Part shown: positions 11,604 to 24,500 of the stretch, piece by piece | Layout of the letters: each line of letters starts with the position of its first letter | Numbering within the stretch: position 1 is the stretch's first letter | NCBI GenBank assembly: GCA_029964075.1 | Contig: CM057141.1 | Span: 3,596,001-3,660,000, forward strand | DNA: 64,000 bases | Source: Patiria pectinifera | Lineage: Eukaryota > Echinodermata > Asteroidea > Valvatida > Asterinidae | Reading direction: 5' to 3' | Position numbers and translations under genes: made by a program | Notes under the pieces: generated by a model | The model's database searches: none | Told to the model about the DNA's origin: nothing | Seen by the model: the letters and a program-made list of their open reading frames with translations, nothing else

Positions 11604-12005
11604 CGGTGTTCATACATCGCGCTGAAGCGAATGCGAAGTGATTTTCATGGCATCAACAACTGAAGCTTCATTGTTGTTACTGTAACTGAAATTCTTCTCA
11701 AGTAAGAACTAAGTCGTTGAATAAATTTGGCAGTGTTGGTTACAGCTTCCAATAACACAATGGAAGCGAACAAAATGTTACTGCAGTTGGTATTCATACT
11801 TCACGCCGAAGCGAAAGCGAAGTGATTTTCATGGCATCAATAGCTGAAGCTTCATTGTGTCGTTCGTCGTTACCCTAACTGAAATTCGCGGCAAGTAAGA
11901 ACTGGCCTTAAGTTGTAGAATAAATTTGGTAGCGTTGGTTACGGCTTCCAATAACATATATATGCATCAGTGCAAGCGGAAACAAATGTAAGTGCAGTTG
12001 GTATT
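11604..12005. repeat. Two tandem units of about 185-210 bp
   Basis: Both units contain GAAGTGATTTTCATGGCATC, then CTGAAGCTTCATTG, AACTGAAATTC, AAGTAAGAACT, GAATAAATTTGG and GCTTCCAATAACA in the same order. Unit 1 starts near 11605 and unit 2 near 11789. This is downstream of the SAMHD1 stop codon and could lie in its 3' flank. Confidence 0.7.
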
Positions 12006-12533
12006 TGTCTTAAACTCTGACTCCCAAAGAAATTTTCTTGAATCCTAAGAAATTTAGCTCTGTGCATTAACACAGTCTTGCATTTCATGATTCAAAGGAC
12101 CTCAAGTCCGATGTTAACAGTGGCTGTACTCTTCCTTCTTAAAAATCCTGCAAATTTCTACTTTTTGAAAGATCTTGAGAGGCTAGGGTTCAGCAAATAA
12201 CACCTTTCACATAGGTGGGATATAAAAATGTTGTCAAAGTACTTGTGATGGTTCACAAGTGCATCATAAATCTGGTCACAAGTAGATCACAAGTCCGGTC
12301 ACAAGTAACGGGGAACGAACAATTACAAAGGAAAGCCTTTGTCGTGGTTCATTTGAAAAGCTTGTAAGATACCGTAGATCCCATGTGATCCAATCATGAC
12401 CTGGGCAACAACACTTCATTGTAAATGGCAGTCTCCTTCTGCTTTGTGTGGCTAGCAATAGCAGAGCAGTTCTATCGTTCTCAGACCTCAGAATATGCTG
12501 GTTTTTCACTGGTGTCCCACAGCACGCTGCGCA

Positions 12534-15500
12534 TTACATGGACAGTCGGGTCCGGGATTTCTGCTTCTCCGGCGTCCGGTTGTCCTCTTGCGACCCGGAC
12601 TTAGCCGGGGTCAACTCGGGGTCATGCACATTGCCGGCCTGTAATATAAAAGAGAGAAATATAAACTGGTATAAACATATGGCTTAGTGGTTAGGGTTCG
12701 TGACTCATGATCAGAGGGTCAGGGGTTCGAATCCAGCTGCTGGTCATGTGTTGTGTCCTTGGGCAAGCCACTTCACCCCCACTTGCCTCTCTTCACCCAG
12801 GAGTATAAATGGTCAGGTATTTTTTGTTTGGGAAAGCCAGGGATGAGATTGCCAATTTAAAAAAAATCTGAAAATTGGATGAATAGTCTGTAAGAAAGAT
12901 TTCTTTTTGTACTGATAATGTCTCTCTCAGATTCAAAAAGTCTGAATTCAGACAAAACTGAAACGTACAAACTTGGGGGGGGGGAGTGATTTGTGGGGGG
13001 GGGGGCATCTTCAACAGACGCCCCGAGGTTATGCCATTCGGTGGCTGACACACATCATGTGTTCTTAATTTTGAGGAGCACATGCATTTAGGAGAAAGTT
13101 TAAACAGTCTACTGGTCGAAGAAGCAACGAGGGTGCATTTTTTACGTGTGAACGAGTACCAACTCAATACAGGCATGCAACTGGAAATTTAGAAGAAAAA
13201 AAACAAGGAAATTCCAAACCACACATAAAAAATGAGGAAATCAGTGGATCCGAGGAAAAGTTGCATGCCTGTCAAAAATGGCTTCTGACTGTAGTCTTCA
13301 GATTGGACCAAACTTCGGCAGGAAGGTTTTGGTTATGTACAACGTGGCTTTGCCTCACTCACTTCGCGGGATAGATGGCTTCCCTGCCTCACCCGTAATC
13401 AGCTCCTGAACACACAAACATACAAGCACACACCTTTGTCTGCTTTATAAAACAGCCGTGATGTGAATTCCTATACTTTACCTTTTGCACTGTGTAGTTT
13501 TTCTTGTCACACCAGAGCTGGAAGCACTCGAAAGCCTTGTTGATGTATTCTGGGTCACGTCGCTTGCAGTAGACTCGGATGTGCTGCTCAGCGAAACGCT
13601 CTGGCAACATCTGTGAAACCTGCAGTTGTAAGAGGAAGGACAAAAACAATTAACTTTTTTCTTATGGAGGAACTATAGGGCAGAACAGGATAACATCAGC
13701 CGACGAAATCATCTTTCCATTAACACATGCGTTTTCACTTGTTACTTTGTGTTACCATTCAGCACTCCAGACTAAAGAGCCAATATTTCTGAAGTTCTGG
13801 AGGTCCGCACTAATCAATTTGTTCACATGTTGAATCAAAACCTTGCTAATTTTTCAGTTAGCATCAGCTTCCAAAGTTCCTGCATCTATTTGTTGGTTGT
13901 AAAATGCGTATTGGCATTGGCAATTGGTATTGGCAGTGTTATTTAATTTCTAATGGCAAACATGAACTATGTGACCAAAAAAGTCCTACTTTTGATCCTA
14001 AATAACTCTGTTGTTTACTTAATACCAAAGGAATTAAACCAAAATTTCAGATCGTGTGAACAAGGCATGACAAATTTTACAGAGCAAGTTTCATCAGCTT
14101 TGCTCAACAGGGTGAGATTCAAACGCCATTCGAAAAACATAATTACTTTAAAAATGTTGATACAGTGCTGGAGACGGTGGCGGAAGGTGCGTGCTGCGGC
14201 CGAAAGCTTCTGAAGGAATGCAGGATCACCCCTGATGTCATTGCACACCGCCTCTAATGTGTCTTGCACCGATCGAGGAGGTGTGCAATGACATCAGGGA
14301 TGATCCTGCATTCCTTCAGAAGCTTTCGGCCGCAGCACAAGCCTTCCGCCACCGTCTTCCGGGCTGTATCAACATTGGAGGACACCGAGACAAAAGAGGC
14401 AGATTCTGAAAGTGAGGGGTTTTTTTTCGTATGGCGTTTAAATTGTTCAAAGCTAATGAAACTTGCTCCATAAAATTTGTCATGCCTTGTTTAAATGATC
14501 TGAAAATGTTGGTTTAATTCCATTGGTAAACAACAGAGTTATTTAGGAGCAAAAGTAGGACTTTTTTGACATATAGTATAATTGTGAGGTGAAAACGAGG
14601 AAATCGTTGTGGATCGTGCTTTCAACTTTCCTGTTGTTTACTGTGCAAAGAGCACTACAAACATTCTGACTACAATTTCGGCCACATTGAATACTGTGCT
14701 TTTGTAGCTGCATCGGAATTACTCTATGGGAAGTGACTTAGCCGTGTTCCCATAGAAGCAAGTTTTATTGAAAGCCGTAGCCACAGTCATTTGGACCAGC
14801 GGTCTCTCTCTCTCTCTCTTGGCTTCCTACCTGACCCTTTCGGACCACGACTGCTTGCTGGGGGTTGGCCTTGGAGTAGAATCTCACGTGGTCGATTGGA
14901 TTATTCTGACCCATGCCGTAATTCAGATCCACAATCTGTAGAATTATAAACATATAAAAGTTCGGCTGAATATCAAGTATCTTTCTAGGCAAAACCAAAA
15001 ACTTAACCCTTTCCTTACCATGGTCGACTTTTGTCGACAAGAAGTACCCCCCTGCTGATTCCCATGGGCGACTTTAGTCGACCAGGAAACCACACACAGA
15101 ACACCCTCAACACAGATATATGTAACACTTTTCAAAAAGGCGGCATGTTGACATATAAATACCAGCTGAAAGAGTGTTTTCGGATCATTCGAATGGTGTA
15201 CTTTATTCATAGTGTTACCATGACAACAACAAAAATGAGAAAAGTGCTTCAGAAGTATCCACGCACAATTCGAGGTATGGAGTGCCATTTGGTCATGTGG
15301 AGAAATGGCTTGCAGTTTGATAAATGGGACCAGATGAACAAAAAAGCATAACTTTCTTATATTTGCACATATATGGACTTCACTTTTACATCACATAAAA
15401 GAGTAAGGTTCAAGTAACAAACTTTACACACAACACCTATGATTTTAATCACTCCTTGGCAGTGAAAATCTGAGTTGTAAAAAGTGAGTTTTCGACTTGT

Positions 15501-18500
15501 GGTAATTTTTTTCACGCTCTAGCAATTTCCGCATGACTGAGCAAACAATTTGGCCCCGGGGAAGAGCTAAGTCAATAAACAATGTTGAATGAAAGGGTTA
15601 AAAAAAAGATTTAAAAAAATATGTGATTTACACCTAAAATAGTGCACAGTTAGTAACAGTTATTAATCAGTTATTAGCCCAAAAGCACGAACAGTTCAAT
15701 CAGAGGAATGAACCAGAGAATGGAATAATGAAATTGATAAACAGCGCCCTCTATCGGTCAAGCGAACAGCGGATACAGCACTCACATGTATGATCAGCTG
15801 GTCGGCCGTGAGTTGTACACCGTCCGTGTCTTTTGTTTCCTGAGCTGCAATGATCTCTTCCTTCATCTCAGGAACTCTGTTCTGTGGACGAAAACAGGAA
15901 AAAAATGAAATAGTATCTCATCCCTGTATGTAATAGAATTAATTTTGTGCTGCCTCACTCCCTGAAATCAATTAGTGTCAGCATGCACTTAAATTTGAAG
16001 ACTTATAGTTGGCCCGTGTTTTAACTTCTACTCCACATTAGTTTTAATTATTGTGTACTGTATTAGCAACTGTCCCACTTTTGGAACATAGTGAATCAGT
16101 GAAAAGCAGCCCCACGACATCAGAAAGTAAAATCAACTCCACACAAGACCGAGTGGGAACACGCACAAGTAAGGTATAATCATAGCAACAAAAGTGTGTT
16201 GGAGCAGCTATAAACGTCTGGTTTAAGACCGGTTTGGGTCCTGGCCGTTGGATATAAAGGAAGGGTAGACCATCTGTCATTTGTGCATTTTCTTCATTTG
16301 AGGGAACAAAACTATTCACCATCTAAAGGAGGGCGCTTAACAACTAACCTGATGAATATTCAGCTATGTGAATGCTGTGTATTCCACGAAAACGATATTC
16401 AAGGAACTCGATTTCAATCCAAAAGTTGCAGAGTCAATTGTACCCGAAATCAGCGTCCGGGACACGTTCTCATTCAGCCGATTGCAGCTACGCAATGTCA
16501 GGCACTGAAGCCATGAATAATCTCAACCTCGCTGACATGTGCGTCGAGTCAACGCTTGCACGCACCCTTTACGAATTTGCCGAATTACAAACCAACTACT
16601 GACAAAAGTTTTCTAAAATGCATCACTTTACGCATCTTTGGAAATTGCCTTCTTTTAGTGTTTTTTTATTCAAAATGACAGCAGACAAATGAATCATTTT
16701 ACGGGGAGTTTATTGCTAGAAAAAGCTTTTCAACAACAACAACGTCAGTTACTTTTTGGATAGCTGCAAATGATCTGCTCTATCTTTAAACATCATGCTC
16801 ATAATTGCTCCATTGCACTATTATCCCCATTCATAAATACCTTTTCCATCAAAAGCCATAAAAAAATTTACAAAAGTACGAGCGAATGCATGTACCCTAT
16901 CAATAAAGGTTCCGTCGGGGGGCTGTGTCTGGCCAATGCACTTGTACAGCTGGCGGCGTTGGACCATCTCCAGAATGCGACGGGACTCAGCCAGGGCTGG
17001 GTCATCGGAACGCATGATCTGAAGGATGATGTCGTCGGTCATGTTGGTGTAGGCGACCATGTCATCGATCGCTTCTGATATCTTCAACATTTTGCTGTTC
17101 AGGGTGTATAAACAAAAGTAATCCAAAAATATTGGACAAAGTTGTTAACTCTACGTACATTCAAGCAGAAACAATTACCAAGTAATGACGGGGGCATTAC
17201 CTTCCCGTTATCCTGGAAAAATACACTAAAAACGGACTGACAAATTTTGAGCTGTCCACTTTCGAATAACCAAATATTCAATTAGGCAAAAAAAATAAAA
17301 GTTCTGCTTCCGGCCGGTATCCCTACCTACCCTATTCTGACAGCCCCTACCTTAATATATTTTTATTGGAAAAAATGAGAAAAAAAAACACTCAAAACCA
17401 TTAATTTCTACTTTTTACCCATGACTACATGTAGACACCTCCATATGATCGTACACAAAAAAAATACTCAAAAACTGCATTTGACCGAATATATTAAAAA
17501 CTGCCAGCTGCAACTGGCTATGATGTGGCGGTAAAAAATTGCACGAAGAGCTCGAGAGTTAAAATTTGCATTCAGCAATCGATATGGGGTGCTGAGTGCT
17601 ATGCAATAATTATTTTTATAACTGTAAAGTTGTAAATGGGAATCGCAAAATGGGAATCGCTGTCGACAATTAAAGATATCGTCAAAAAAGAGACATCGAC
17701 CAAAAAGTGTCACCTGACAATAAAGCGATGCAAAAACAATTAAATATCACCACAGTCGTGTGTGTATGTGCGTAGTTTTCCTGTTTTCGAATATAGGAAA
17801 GCTATATACTAATGAGTATTCGGTTGGTGATCCAATATTCTAGGATTCAGTAAATTTGGGACAGCCTTAGATGATTTGAAGGATAGCCATGGTTTCCATA
17901 GGAATCGTAGCCTGCTGGACCCATCCCCATTTGTTTGTAAACCCATTGAACCTGTTTAAAAATTCAGTTGCTATTTCTACTCACCCTTCCTTTCCTTTGA
18001 CCAGGAAGTGATCGTTTGCCTTTACTAATGCTTCAACAAGCCTAGATCAAAAAGTAAAATAAGTAAAGGAACAAAAAAAAAAATAATGTTGAGTCCACTA
18101 AAAAAAAGGTCAAGTCTAACATTTCGAAAAATAAATATCATTTAAATATCTTGGAAGAGAATGAAATTAATGAAAACAAAGGATTTTTTTATGACAAGCA
18201 GCGGCGATTTGTTGTCAACATGGAGGGAGAGACCGGGGACCAGCCTAGATCAAAAAGCAAAATTTTAAGGAACAAAAAAAAGGAATAAATGTTGAGTCCA
18301 CTCAAGGTCAAGTGGAACATTTCGAAAAATTAAACATAATTTAAATATCTTGGAAGAGAATGAAATTAATGAAAACAAAGGATTTTTCAAGCAGCGGCAA
18401 TTTCTTGTCAACATGAAGGGAGAGACGGGGGACCAGCCTAGATCCAAAAAAAAAATTTGAGGGAACAAAAAAAAAAAAGAATAAATGCTGAGTCCACTAA

Positions 18501-21500
18501 AGGTGAAGTGGAACATTTCGAAAATTAAATATAATTTAAATATCTTGGAAGAGAACGAAATTAATGAAAACAAGGAATTTTTTTGGACAAGCAGCGGCGA
18601 TTTCTTGTCAACATGGGGGGACACTGGGGACAGAGTAGCAGCTTCGGAAAAAAAACTGTGTATAGGGGGGGGACACCATCTGACTAAAGAGGGCGCTGTT
18701 CCAAGATGTTGGACACAAACTCACATGCTTTCGATGATCTTGTTCACTTTGTGCTGGTAGGCGCGGCGGTGGAGGCTGTTTCGTGTGTGGAACATGTCGT
18801 ACAAATTTCCCACCTCCTGGATAGGGAACAGCCAAAAACAAAGAAAATCATATCACTTTTATTCAATCAAGTACTGGTACCATGGATTCACTGAATCACC
18901 TAGTGTGACCAAAATTCCACCTGTTAGGTACATGTAACACAAAATGTGGTGCGAACCACTTGCGTGAACGCTGCCGGCGATTTCACCTTGGCTATGAACA
19001 AAAAGATCACAAACGATTGCAAAGTTTGCTTAGTGGGCCTTTTGTGTACCAACAGTGCCTAATTCAAAATCTTACGATATGGGGAAAAGGGACTAACTCA
19101 TATTCCAACTAATTCAAAGTACCTAATCAATGATATTCACTTAGACAAAATTCATACCATTCTGTGTACTTTGTGGATTGAATTAAGATATAAAGGACTC
19201 GACTGCAATGCATCAATTCTGTGTACTTGGTGGATTGGATCTAGATGTAAAGGACTCGACTGCAATGCAATGTTTGAGCTCTTTCTCTCGGTAAGATGCT
19301 GGAATTCCAAACCAACCTTATCCCTGGCGCATATCTGCTTCCTGCCGTCCACCTCGATGACTCGGGAGAACTTCATGAATCGGTGGCAGTCAAAGCTGCT
19401 AGAGATGCCCAGGTTGTGGCAATCTCGCAAGAAGTAGTCCCACTTGTCCACGTCGATACCGTTACGCTTGTTGGCGACAATCTCGTACAGGAAGTTCTTG
19501 TCCTTGGTACGGCCTCTGTAGGGCCAAGATTTCTGAGAAAAAAAAATGAGATGATAAAAATAAAACAGCATTTATATATAATGCAACATGAATCACAGAT
19601 TTCTCAAAGAGCTTCACAATAGAACAAGTCACAATAGCAACAATCATGATTAAAAACCCAACTAGAATTCAATTTACTTACTTTCCGAGACAAAATTAAT
19701 CAAATTACGCATCTTATGATTAGTTAATGCGGTACCCGCTGCTATGTACATTAGATTCGAACCAGCCAACCATTCCTGTTAGCTCGGTGGTCGAGTGGTA
19801 AGACATCTGCACTAGAAAGCAGGAGGTCGTGGGTTTGAGTCCCATCCGGGATTTTGTTCCAACTTTCACTCGGGAGGTAACACACTGAGTATGCAGTGTT
19901 TATACGTCAGTGGAGGGCATAACCTAATTTGATTAACATCACCCCGACGCAAAAATTCCATCTTATGAATAGACAAAATTAGTGCTTTTCATGATCAATT
20001 AGTATGCTGCTTTGGGGCAATTCCACGGTAACGGAAGGACGTTTTCACTCATTAAACAAAATTTCAAATGTGTGTATCACAGACACTGTTCATAGTTACA
20101 GCAAACAAATGTCACAATTGTATTGCTATAATGCTACTTTCATTTTCCACACTTTTGGGGGGCATGAATGCCTCTCGTTTATGAATTATGAATATTAATG
20201 AGGTCGGTAACGGAAGGACGGTAAAACGGACAAGGGTTTTCCAACTTACTCGCGTTTTGCAAAAACTCTGTGAATTTTATGGGGCAATTATATTTTAAAG
20301 GTAGGAAATGGAATCCCTGAAGCTTTAACTATACTATACCGCCTTTCATTTGACTTTAAGTGTTTCGGTTGTATAATTACAACGTTTTAAGCAGATTATA
20401 ATTTGGTAACGGAAGGACGGTAACGGAAGGACAAAAGGTTTACTCAATTATAGCATAAACAAAATGTGAATTTACACTAATTATACAAGTGAAACAAATT
20501 GCTTAAATGTGTAACTGAATGTGAAATCAACAATATGCAGACCTGGCATAAATAATTATACCCAAGAAACTATTGAGATAAAGATAGAAGACTGCTAATT
20601 AATGATAACAAAAGAAAAACGAAAACAACCCAAAACACATAATTCACGAACACAGGACTACTACAGAAATAGACTTCAAACCCATCACCTCAATCCTTAA
20701 AAGTTTAAATACACAATATTTGAACTCTTGAGTATATTGGTTACATGTTCACCAACAACTTTTAATAATAATACCAGTAGGTTCAAAGGTTTACCTAAAG
20801 GGTGGGGGGGGGGCGACCAGCCTACATGTACATTTAAGGTCAAAACATCTACCGGTAGAACTGATGGCTTCAGTTAGGTGTTGCTTTTAATTGAACTCTA
20901 AAATCAATGTTTGAAATCAAATTACAATGATTTAGAGTACTTAGTAACAATTAATGTATAAACATCCAAACTGAAGTTGTTAACTTGGGCATAATTTGTC
21001 AAATACTGCACCTCACATGTCTTACACATGTAAATTGAATGAAAGTGCCCCAAAGTACCGGTACTTTCTGCCATCTCATTTTTGACTTAATTTGCTTCTG
21101 GAATGGCTTCACAGAATTCGTATCTTTCTCTATTGTCCATGAATGCTGATGGCAGCAACTTTATGATTTGATTTTCTGCAACAACTCCATACATGTACAA
21201 GTACTGTTACATCGGCATATATGTACATGTACATTGTACATGTTGTACATGCCTGTGCCTTCAAATTGTAATAAACACCTTGCCCTGCTTATCCTGCTTT
21301 TGTGAAGGTGGGTCACGTGAATGTCCTTTCAATGCTCATTATACATGCATGTATTTGCAGTGATTTTCATTATTCAAACATGAGCGCAAATGTCGTAACA
21401 CTTGATAAAAATACGATTTGTCCTTCCGTTACCGTCCTTCCGTTACCAATTTGGTAACGGAAGGACGTGATTTAATTAATTGTAATTAAAAAACGAGAAG

Positions 21501-24500
21501 TACAGCAGTGTCAGTTATAATGTCATATTGAAGGCCTACCTAAACTTGCTTTGCACAATAACTTTCAATGCATTCATACTGCAAGTTTTAAAAATAAATT
21601 AAAAATATGTATTTTTTCGGTAACGGAAGGACATTTTCGAAGGCTGAAATATTAGAAGTCACTGAAGCGAAACAAATTACGCAAAATGTTAAAAACAAGT
21701 TTTAGTTGGTTTTTCAAGACCAATACTTCCTCATGACAGAAACTGATGGCATTAGTGCATATTTTTGTGTGTCTATTGGTAGAATACTTTCATATCACTA
21801 TAAATCACATTTTTAGGATTAAAACAGGATTATTACATAATCCTAGTTTTTGGTACCGAAATGTATAAAAAATTAAATTCCGACTTCAAATCTTGAAAAT
21901 ATAGACTTTTAGCTTTCAGTTGATGCCAAATTTGTTTAAATCACATGTATTTGAATTTGTTGGTGTCATGTCCACTTTGGTGTGGAATTGCCCTTTGGCA
22001 TAGGAGCCTATTTACAATACTCTGGCCAGTCATCACAAGGAGAAAGGGGATGTTCCCGTTCGGCCTTCCAGTTTGACACAAGACCACTGAGCACCACGAA
22101 AGCATCAGAATGGTGCATTGAACATGCAACAAGTATAGAGCATATACATGCATAAAGAGGAAGTATAGTGAACTGGAATGCAAACTGGGAGACCGCGATA
22201 GCCAAATATTACGCATCATCACGTACGGGTTGTGTAGGATTCCATGAATTTTCCATGACTTTTTGGGGGCAATATCAACTTTCCATGACCCCTTGTCAAG
22301 TAACAAAATCTCATGAATTTTCTGTGGCTTTCCATGATAGCTTTAAATACCAGGATTTTCCATGACTGTGAGAATCCAGAAAGACTATTATAAAATAATT
22401 AGAAGTGGTTCCGGTAACGACCAGCAAAGTTGAAACGATGTTTTGGTGTGTATGGTTTGGTCTGTATTGAGTGTCTTTCAAATTTGCTTTCACGTGTGGT
22501 TCCACCAAATGTACACCTTTAGTATTCATTGAGAATACAAATTTAAAAACAAAACTCAGCTGTCTCACCAGGCATACCCAAGGTGCCCCCCCCCCTCCCG
22601 ATCCACAACTGAAATTTCCCCCTCCCCACGCTAAAAAAAATATTTGTCACACAGAAAATAGTCATCATTTTAACTTTGCTTAAAGCTACAATTTTGGGTG
22701 GGAAAATTTGGGTGAGAATGCTTAATGCCTCCCCCCTCCAGAAAATACGGACCCCCCACTGCTTCCCGCCCTCCCCCCCCCCAAAAAAAAACCCCATCTG
22801 GTCTGATGTATGGCAGTACTGCACTATGTTCGTACATTATTTTGCTCCTGTGGCCCAGCAATTTGCTCCTTGATGAAACTGATGTCTTGGGCGTCTAAAC
22901 CATACTTGGCAAAGACCTCTATCAGTTGGTTGGCTTCAATCAGATGGTCAAACATGTCCATCGAGGCTTTCTCGTGCTGTAAAGAGAACAAACACCAAGT
23001 AAAACAGTTTCTTTTACCAATGATCATAGTATAAATGGCATTCATCTGAGCCCTGCAAGTACTCAAAATATATTTGCTTCATAAAATCTGCAATTTGTCT
23101 GCCAGATTAATAAGGTCAATAGGTCTCTCTCAAATGATGTCACTTCCTACAGATTTCCTTGTGAATCAGCATTTTGGGCACCAAATTTTTGTGACGTGTA
23201 TTGGCTGCGCCGTATTTCGAGGAAATTTCGAGCAACACACAAGCGTGTTCGTAACACTTTTTGCACACTTCGCACACAATAATGTTTAGTAAATATGTGT
23301 ACTACACATTTATAACATCTGACCATTTTGTTTGCCTCAGTAATTTTGACATTTTTTCATTAAGGAAAATGGGGCCAAGTCACACAAAAATTTGAAGGGA
23401 CAAACTTCAAGTTAAACCATGTATACGTAACTTTATGGTACTCTCATAGCAAAATACATGATGTAGGCAGCCATAAAATATAAAACCTATTCTTTTTCTG
23501 ATGGGGGCGATGCGTTTAGTCATATTTACTTACCGTCCAGTTTGAATCTGGTCTGACGGCCGGAATGAAGAGCTGATCGAACATGTGGGAAAATGGACCA
23601 TGGCCTAAATAGGAATGGAAAGTAACATGACGGGAATATTCAACTGCGTAAAGCAAGAATGCCTGACTTTTCAAACCAGCCGAACGATACACTTGGTGCC
23701 GAGTCAGTAATTGTTGTACGTACGGTTGCTGGCTTCACGCACGTTAAATATCGCTGCAATACGCATAGTCTGGATCCCAGACCAAATGATGCTGACTACT
23801 GATGACCAATAACAAACTTTGCGAAAACGTTTTCAATGTTGTACACAACATTATGGGAGTATTTTGAATCGGCAGTGAATTCTATGCGAGCACTCTGATT
23901 GGTTCAGATTCCAGAGTGTATTCTAGGCCGCCACGGAAGGTCGTTCTTATTACTTCGAGGGTTTATACGTTGTGTTGAGTAACATTACAAAATTCATTAT
24001 AGGGCATACAAGTTCACGACTAAAAAAACCATGATACATTTTATTTCTACACACTACTGACCAAGCTGAGTGTATTGGTCATTAAAATGTCACCCGATCT
24101 GCAAACATGTCCTTACCATATTGAGAAGAACTCCCCATGTAACGAAATGAATGAGGCCTCATTTGCATAGCGGTGCGCGATTGGATCTCACCGCAAAATG
24201 CACTGCATAATGTATTGCGCTACTTGCATATATAAAAAACGGTGCAAGAACGTAATCGCCAAGTCGTTAGATTTGTTGCAACCCGGCCGATTATGTACTA
24301 GTCTTATACCAGCCGCGCCGATGGAGTTAGACTGAAGTTCACGGACAAAATACGAAGATCTAACGACTTGCCATCAAGTCTAGTCAAACGATGAATATTG
24401 TACAACACCTGAATAAATGCCCATCAGCTCATTGGTGGGTCGTCGATCACGTGTCATTGTGTTATTCGTCCAAACGCGAGGCACGGCCTGACAACAAAAA

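Noticed and set aside
19778-19850. Functional tRNA gene
   Set aside because: A and B boxes are present but the acceptor stem does not pair and the sequence continues as a SINE-like body.
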